From assembly GCF_003515065.1 (NCBI RefSeq), contig NZ_QXGH01000032.1, positions 43,391 through 107,390 on the forward strand: a stretch of 64,000 bases of DNA, in the 5' to 3' direction. Under the pieces are notes generated by a model. It was not told where the DNA came from. It was given only the letters and a program-made list of their open reading frames with translations, and ran no database searches. This DNA is from Nocardioides immobilis. Its GTDB lineage: Bacteria > Actinomycetota > Actinomycetes > Propionibacteriales > Nocardioidaceae. This document shows, piece after piece, positions 60,000-64,000 of this stretch (positions are counted from its first letter, which is position 1; each line of letters starts with the position of its first letter). The position numbers and the translations under genes were made by a program.

Positions 60000-61168
60000 G
60001 CCGCACCCTCAGCGGCAAGGCCGCCATCGTCGGCATCGGCGCGACCGAGTTCTCCAAGGAGTCGGGTCGCTCGGAGCTGCAGCTATCGGTCGAGGCCGTC
60101 CAGCATGCACTGGCCGACTGCGGCCTCACTGTCGCCGACGTCGACGGGCTGACGACGTTCACGATGGACACCTCGTCGGAGATCGCGCTCGCGCGCGAAC
60201 TCGGTGTCGAGGAGCTGCGGTTCTTCAGCCGGATCAACTACGGCGGCGGGGCTGCCTGCGCCACCGTGCAGCAGGCCGCGATGGCGGTCGCCACCGGCGT
60301 CGCCGACGTGGTCGTGGCCTACCGCGGCTTCAACGAGCGCTCGGAGTCACGGTTCGGCCAGGTGTCGGTCGCCGCGGCGACCCAGGTCAACACCAACGGT
60401 CTCGACAACGCCTGGACCTACCCGATGGGGCTCGGCACGCCGGCGGCGACGGTCGCGATGCAGGCCCGTCGCTACCTGCACGAGTACGGCGCGACCTCGG
60501 AGGACTTCGGCCGGGTCGCGGTCGCCGACCGCCGGCACGCGGCCACCAACCCGAACGCGTTCTTCTACGGCAAGCCGATCACCCTCGAGGACCACCAGGC
60601 GTCCCGGATGATCGTCGATCCGCTGCACCTGCTCGACTGCTGCCAGGAGAGCGACGGCGCGGTGGCGCTGGTGATCACGTCCGCCGAGCGCGCTCGCGAC
60701 CTGGCCCAGACGCCGGCGTACGTCGCCGCCGCGGCGCAGGGGAGTGGGCGCGACCAGTTCGTGATGACGTCGTACTACCGCGACGACATCGGCATCCCCG
60801 AGATGGGCGTCGTCGGGCGCGAGCTGTGGCGCCAGTCCGGGCTGGCCCCGGCGGACATGCCGATGGCGATCCTCTACGACCACTTCACGCCGTACGTCCT
60901 CATGCAGCTCGAGGAGCTCGGGTTCTGCGGCCGCGGCGAGGCCCCGGACTTCGTGAAGGACGGCGCCATCGAGGTGGGCGGCCGACTGCCGCTCAACACC
61001 CACGGTGGCCAGCTCGGTGAGGCCTACATCCACGGCATGAACGGCATCGCCGAGGGCGTACGCCAGATCCGCGGTACCTCGGTCAACCACGTCGCCGACG
61101 CCCACCACGTGCTGGTCACGGCCGGCACGGGCGTGCCGACGAGCGGGCTGATCCTCGCTGCGGGATGA
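59996..61168 (+). CDS. ltp2: Ltp2, steroid side-chain retro-aldolase (thiolase fold)
   Basis: 390 residues of the thiolase/SCP-x superfamily, without a thiolase nucleophile Cys at the usual place. The aldolase tyrosines are present at residues 294 (AILYDHFTPYV) and 344 (GEAYIHGMNG), matching the positions I recall as essential in Ltp2. NTHGGQLGEAYIHGMNGIAE is the typical C-terminal loop. It cleaves the 17-hydroxy side-chain CoA ester to androst-diene-dione and propionyl-CoA, together with the DUF35 subunit at 59230. Last gene of the operon. Confidence 0.92.
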   Translation: MSRTLSGKAAIVGIGATEFSKESGRSELQLSVEAVQHALADCGLTVADVDGLTTFTMDTSSEIALARELGVEELRFFSRINYGGGAACATVQQAAMAVATGVADVVVAYRGFNERSESRFGQVSVAAATQVNTNGLDNAWTYPMGLGTPAATVAMQARRYLHEYGATSEDFGRVAVADRRHAATNPNAFFYGKPITLEDHQASRMIVDPLHLLDCCQESDGAVALVITSAERARDLAQTPAYVAAAAQGSGRDQFVMTSYYRDDIGIPEMGVVGRELWRQSGLAPADMPMAILYDHFTPYVLMQLEELGFCGRGEAPDFVKDGAIEVGGRLPLNTHGGQLGEAYIHGMNGIAEGVRQIRGTSVNHVADAHHVLVTAGTGVPTSGLILAAG

Positions 61169-61175
61169 TGGCCGC

Positions 61176-61448
61176 ATGGCTGCTCGAGCGGTCGAGGTGC
61201 GGATCACCGGCCAGGTGCAGGGCGTGTTCTACCGTGCCCGCTGCGCCGAGGAGGCCGCGCGTCTCGGCGTGACCGGCTGGGTGCGCAACGAGTACGACGA
61301 ATCGGTGCGCGGGCACTTCGAGGGCCCGTCCGACGCGGTCGACGCCCTGGTGGCCTGGTGCCACGAGGGGAGCCCGCGTGCCGTGGTCGATCAGGTCGAG
61401 GTGACCGACGTGCCCGCGGAGGGACTCACCCGTTTCGCCACGGAGTGA
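61176..61448 (+). CDS. acyP: Acylphosphatase
   Basis: 90 residues with the signature VQGVFYRARCAEEAARLGVTG (Arg in the phosphate-binding loop) and GWVRN (catalytic Asn). It hydrolyses acyl phosphates. Complete for the family (about 90-95 residues). Its end overlaps the opposing methyltransferase gene by 23 nt. Only 7 nt after ltp2, so it could be co-transcribed, though its role is generic. Confidence 0.92.
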   Translation: MAARAVEVRITGQVQGVFYRARCAEEAARLGVTGWVRNEYDESVRGHFEGPSDAVDALVAWCHEGSPRAVVDQVEVTDVPAEGLTRFATE

Positions 61449-61923
61449 GCCGTGGCCGCCAGCGGGGGACCGCGGCGGCATAGGCGTCGTACGACGCCCC
61501 GTACGTGCGGCGGAGCGTCGGCTCCTCGTAGGCGAGGGTGAAGGCCGTCGTCGCGAGCACGAACGCGACGAGCCACAGGCCGACCCCGACGCTGGCGAAC
61601 AGGACCGCCTGGCCGGCGATCGACGTACTCACGCCGAGGTACATCGGGTTCCGCACCCACCGGTAGAGCCCGCCGACGACGAGCTCCTCGGTCGGCGCCA
61701 CCGGCGCTGGCGTACCGCGGCCCTCGAGGACGAACTGGGCGAACGCCGCGACGACCAGCAGCGTCCCGGCAGCGACGGTGACGGCTCCCACGACCTGTGC
61801 CCAGCCGGGCGCATCGCCGTCCCAGCGGGTGATCAGCCAGGGCACCAGTCCCGCCGTACCGCCGGGTGCGACGAAGAAGAACACGATCGTCCCGATCGCG
61901 GCTCTGGCGCGGGTCTGGGACAC
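61426..61923 (-). CDS. Membrane methyltransferase, isoprenylcysteine carboxyl/PEMT-like
   Basis: 165 residues with four hydrophobic segments and the motif LYRWVRNPMYLGVSTSIAGQ, then YEEPTLRRTYGASYDAYAAAVPRWRP, both typical of ICMT/PEMT-like small membrane methyltransferases. Substrate (lipid or small metabolite) is unknown. Confidence 0.8.
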   Translation of the reverse strand: MSQTRARAAIGTIVFFFVAPGGTAGLVPWLITRWDGDAPGWAQVVGAVTVAAGTLLVVAAFAQFVLEGRGTPAPVAPTEELVVGGLYRWVRNPMYLGVSTSIAGQAVLFASVGVGLWLVAFVLATTAFTLAYEEPTLRRTYGASYDAYAAAVPRWRPRLTPWRNG

Positions 61924-61949
61924 CCGCGCAGCGTACTTCGGGCGCTCCG

Positions 61950-61955
61950 TAACCT
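61950..61955 (+). promoter_or_regulatory. Leaderless -10 box for the DinB-family gene
   Basis: TAACCT, 6 nt before GTG 61962, with no ribosome site. Confidence 0.45.
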
Positions 61956-61961
61956 GACCCG

Positions 61962-62453
61962 GTGAGCAGCAACCATCCGGACTACATCGCCTCGGAGCGC
62001 AAGACCCTCGTCGACCTCCTCGCCAGCAATCGCGCCGAGATCCTCGAGCTGCTCGACGGGCTCACCGAGGAGGAGGCACGGCGCAGCCTGGTGCCCTCCT
62101 TGACCACGCTGCTGGGCCTCGTCAAGCACGCGGCGTTCGCGGAGCAGGTGTGGTTCCACGTCACGCTGCCCGGCCGGACGCGTGCCGAGCTCGGGGTACC
62201 CGACGACATCGACGACAGCTTCCGGCTCGCGCCCGACGACACCATCGCCTCGATCGGCGAGAACTTCCGCAAGGTCTGCGCCGAGTCCGACCGGCAGGCC
62301 TTCGACCACGACCTCGACGACACCGGCACCCACGCCCGCAGGGGCCCGGTGAGCCTGCGCTGGATGTACGTCCACATGATCGAGGAGCTAGCCCGGCACG
62401 CCGGCCACGGCGACATCCTCCGCGAGCAGATCCTCGCCGCACGCGAGGCCTGA
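61962..62453 (+). CDS. DinB/DUF664-family protein (mycothiol-dependent enzyme fold)
   Basis: 163 residues. TLLGLVKHAAFAEQVWFHVT and SLRWMYVHMIEELARHAGHG show the three-histidine DinB metal-site pattern (His in KHAAFAE, and the HMIEELARHAGH pair). Actinobacterial members act as mycothiol- or bacillithiol-type transferases or isomerases. Leaderless GTG 61962. No operon partner. A 6-bp hairpin (GGGCGC-GGGA-GCGCCC, 62470-62485) follows the stop. Confidence 0.8.
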   Translation: MSSNHPDYIASERKTLVDLLASNRAEILELLDGLTEEEARRSLVPSLTTLLGLVKHAAFAEQVWFHVTLPGRTRAELGVPDDIDDSFRLAPDDTIASIGENFRKVCAESDRQAFDHDLDDTGTHARRGPVSLRWMYVHMIEELARHAGHGDILREQILAAREA

Positions 62454-62518
62454 AGCGCCGACCTCGGTTGGGCGCGGGAGCGCCCGCATAATGCCGAGTA
62501 GAGCGCGCCAGGGATCGC

Positions 62519-62935
62519 GTGCGAGAAGATGCCGCTGTGCCTGACCGTGCCTTCCCGTTCTCCCCGAAGTCGTCGACCCGTCTAGAGGTAGGCGACCTGA
62601 TCGCGATTCCGTGCGACGAGGGCGATTGGGCCGTCTTGCAGGTGAGCGCACTGCGACGCACAGGACCAGGAGCGCGGACGACCCTGGGCGTTGGAGTCCT
62701 ACCGTGGCGCGGCGATGAGCAGCCCACCGCTGAGGCGATCGCAGGTCTGGCGTTCATCGAGCACGGTCAAACGGCTATCGAGATCTTCACGGACGGTGGC
62801 GCGGAAGTCGTCGATACCGCTCCACTGGCCGGTGGGGTGCAGTCCACCCTGCACGACATGAGCGTTGGAGTGCGGCACAAGGTGTGGGGTTGGCGCACAG
62901 CGATGGAACGCGCACGCTCTGCTGGCTCGAACTGA
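62519..62935 (+). CDS. Orphan protein, possibly Imm26-like immunity protein
   Basis: 138 residues. The N-terminal EVGDLIAIPCDEGDWAVLQV recalls Imm26-type immunity proteins (an SH3-like barrel in contact-dependent toxin loci), but the match is weak and no toxin gene is seen. GTG 62519 is used (AGGGA close by); GTG 62537 is also possible. CATAAT at 62487-62492 may be its -10. Codon usage is less GC-biased than upstream genes, suggesting acquired DNA. Confidence 0.5.
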   Translation: MREDAAVPDRAFPFSPKSSTRLEVGDLIAIPCDEGDWAVLQVSALRRTGPGARTTLGVGVLPWRGDEQPTAEAIAGLAFIEHGQTAIEIFTDGGAEVVDTAPLAGGVQSTLHDMSVGVRHKVWGWRTAMERARSAGSN

Positions 62936-63018
62936 TCCGAGACGCCCGCTATTGCCGCACGGCGCGTGCCGATCAGTGAGCGTCGCGACCCGCGACACCT
63001 GTCACCCTTACGGGCGTG

Positions 63019-63744
63019 ATGTCAGAGATTCCGGGCGTTTCTTCGACCGCTTCGCCGAGAGACATCGGTGACGCCGTCGCTCGCTACCTCGTCGATTGTC
63101 TGACCAGTGGCCCTTGGCAAACAACCGCGAAGGGGCTCAAATCGACCCAAGGCGACCAGACGACCGAGATCCGAATGAGGCGGTTGCCTCGACCGACGCA
63201 GACCGGCGTCGGAGTGTGGTTTGAGCCGATGCTGGCAATCCGGGACCGCTCTCTGCGGACGTGGCGCCGACAACACCCTGACCTGGCGACTATCCAGGAC
63301 GACCGCATGTGCGAGTGGACCCTCTCCGAGCTTGGCCCGACCTACCGAAACCCGGTCGTCCTCACGACAGATGACCCCGAATGGGTGAACATCGCCAGCC
63401 GACGCTCTTCGATCGATGACTTGGCCTCACACCTCAACGATTGGATCCTGCCGATTCGTGAATACCTGCGTTCCCCGTCGGGCCTCTTGAGCCTTCCCGA
63501 CCCGTGGATCGACACTGGGTGGCTTCTTCAGTTGGTTGAGTTTGCCGTTGCCCGTGGAGAACCTGACGTGACGATGCCGTTGCTTGCCCGTACGAGATGG
63601 CTCGAAGATCCGGCGTTCAAGCGAGGCCGCGAGATGGCGCTCGCCGGGAAAGATCCGGTGCGTGACTGGCCCCAGGTGTTGGGATACCGGATCGCGAAAT
63701 TGGGACTTCACTATGACCTCGGCATAGCGACTTCCGAGACCTAA
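63019..63744 (+). CDS. Orphan protein of unknown function
   Basis: 241 residues from ATG 63019; GTG 63016 is adjacent. No domain is recognised. The middle has PTQTGVGVWFEPMLAIRDRS and the end GREMALAGKDPVRDWPQVLG. No signal or membrane segment. Lower GC and more A/T-ending codons than the rest of the window mark it as accessory DNA. With the Imm26-like gene it forms a small island before the IS element. Start and function uncertain. Confidence 0.5.
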   Translation: MSEIPGVSSTASPRDIGDAVARYLVDCLTSGPWQTTAKGLKSTQGDQTTEIRMRRLPRPTQTGVGVWFEPMLAIRDRSLRTWRRQHPDLATIQDDRMCEWTLSELGPTYRNPVVLTTDDPEWVNIASRRSSIDDLASHLNDWILPIREYLRSPSGLLSLPDPWIDTGWLLQLVEFAVARGEPDVTMPLLARTRWLEDPAFKRGREMALAGKDPVRDWPQVLGYRIAKLGLHYDLGIATSET

Positions 63745-63757
63745 ACGCGATTCGTCG

Positions 63758-63806
63758 GCTCGCGGAGCTGCACGCCGTGCGGCCAGTAGCGTGCAGTTCC
63801 GCGAGC
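63758..63806. terminator. Long hairpin between the orphan gene and the IS element
   Basis: 18-bp stem with one mismatch, GCTCGCGGAGCTGCACGC paired with GCGTGCAGTTCCGCGAGC, and a 13-nt loop. No U-run. It may be a terminator or a dispersed palindrome; the rest of 63745-63875 shows nothing else. Confidence 0.5.
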
Positions 63807-63875
63807 ATCGGCTCCCCATCACAATGAGTGGGTGCCTAACGTTTCGCGACATGGGGTGAAAGCTGGCGGGCAATT

Positions 63876-64000
63876 TGAGGTTCCCCCCGGACCGTAGAGG
63901 CATCGACAATGAGGATCGAGATGCCAGAGAAGCGGAAGAAGTACGACCGGGAGTTCCGTGAGGGAGCTGTCCGGATCGTCGAAGAGACCAACAAGCCGAT
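63876..64000 (+). mobile_element. Left end of an IS3-type insertion sequence, partial
   Basis: TGAGGTTCCCCCCGGACC from 63876 looks like an IS3-family terminal repeat (5'-TGA rule), followed by the first transposase ORF. The right end is outside the window, so boundaries and target duplication cannot be shown. Confidence 0.55.
63921..64000 (+). CDS. IS3-family transposase OrfA, partial (5' end only)
   Basis: Only 26 residues are in the window: MPEKRKKYDREFREGAVRIV then EETNKP. This is the usual start of the HTH_Tnp_1 helix-turn-helix protein (OrfA) of IS3-family elements, which binds the terminal repeats; OrfB with the DDE catalytic core would follow by frameshift. GAGGA precedes ATG 63921. 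Cut by the window end. Confidence 0.85.
   Translation, partial: MPEKRKKYDREFREGAVRIVEETNKP

Noticed and set aside
62470..62485. Hairpin GGGCGC-GGGA-GCGCCC as a terminator
   Set aside because: Short stem without a U-run in high-GC DNA; noted in the DinB entry but not strong enough for a separate feature.

Overview
The window is a gene-dense, roughly 70% GC stretch of an Actinomycetota chromosome. Actinobacterial-type mce operons, mycobacterial-type gene order, F420-dependent enzymes and many leaderless TAnnnT-6/8 nt-start promoters point to a member of the Corynebacteriales/Propionibacteriales; a Nocardioidaceae-like host is my inference, not something the sequence proves. No rRNA, tRNA or CRISPR array was seen.

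Layout. 1-5926: a secreted subtilisin-like protease with RTX repeats (cut by the window start), an ATP-dependent DNA ligase, a TetR regulator and an AlkA-type DNA glycosylase. 6003-15767: an SCP2 sterol-carrier protein followed by a complete mce lipid-import operon (yrbEA, yrbEB, mceA-F, one Mce-associated protein). 15817-21377: phospholipase D-like protein, short-chain dehydrogenase, carboxymuconolactone decarboxylase-like protein, uvrB and a two-pore-type ion channel. 21563-31858: a second complete mce operon, of mce4 (cholesterol import) character because a KstR-type operator sits on its promoter. 31908-37349: steroid-related redox genes (ferredoxin reductase, ferredoxin, Hsd4A-type and other SDRs, F420 enzyme). 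37417-45779: a cluster in the same order as the mycobacterial CYP51 locus (TetR, CYP123-type P450, SDR, CYP51, ferredoxin, NTF2-like, aldehyde dehydrogenase, SDR, beta-hydroxyacid dehydrogenase, CMD protein). 45849-47590: a lipoprotein and kstR itself. 47845-51704: an unusual glycosyltransferase / methyltransferase / alpha-alpha toroid / methyltransferase group. 51762-61168: two fused acyl-CoA dehydrogenases, LipC-like esterase, wax ester synthase/DGAT, and a chsH-ltp2 operon for removal of the last steroid side-chain carbons. 61176-62453: acylphosphatase, membrane methyltransferase, DinB protein. 62519-64000: small accessory tail with two orphan genes and the start of an IS3-type element.

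How it fits together. KstR is the TetR repressor of cholesterol catabolism. I find its gene and seven TnnAACnnGTTnnA-type boxes in this one window: before the second mce operon (21521), the FNR-ferredoxin-hsd4A operon (31885), the F420 oxidoreductase (37360), between kstR and the glycosyltransferase (47744), between a methyltransferase and a fused FadE (51724), between the esterase and DGAT (55093), and before the FadE-chsH-ltp2 operon (56560). The window therefore looks like the core of a sterol uptake and side-chain degradation regulon: import by Mce4, oxidation with ferredoxin-linked enzymes, beta-oxidation by FadE/ChsH, and retro-aldol cleavage by Ltp2. The first mce operon and the CYP51 cluster show no KstR box and are probably regulated separately.
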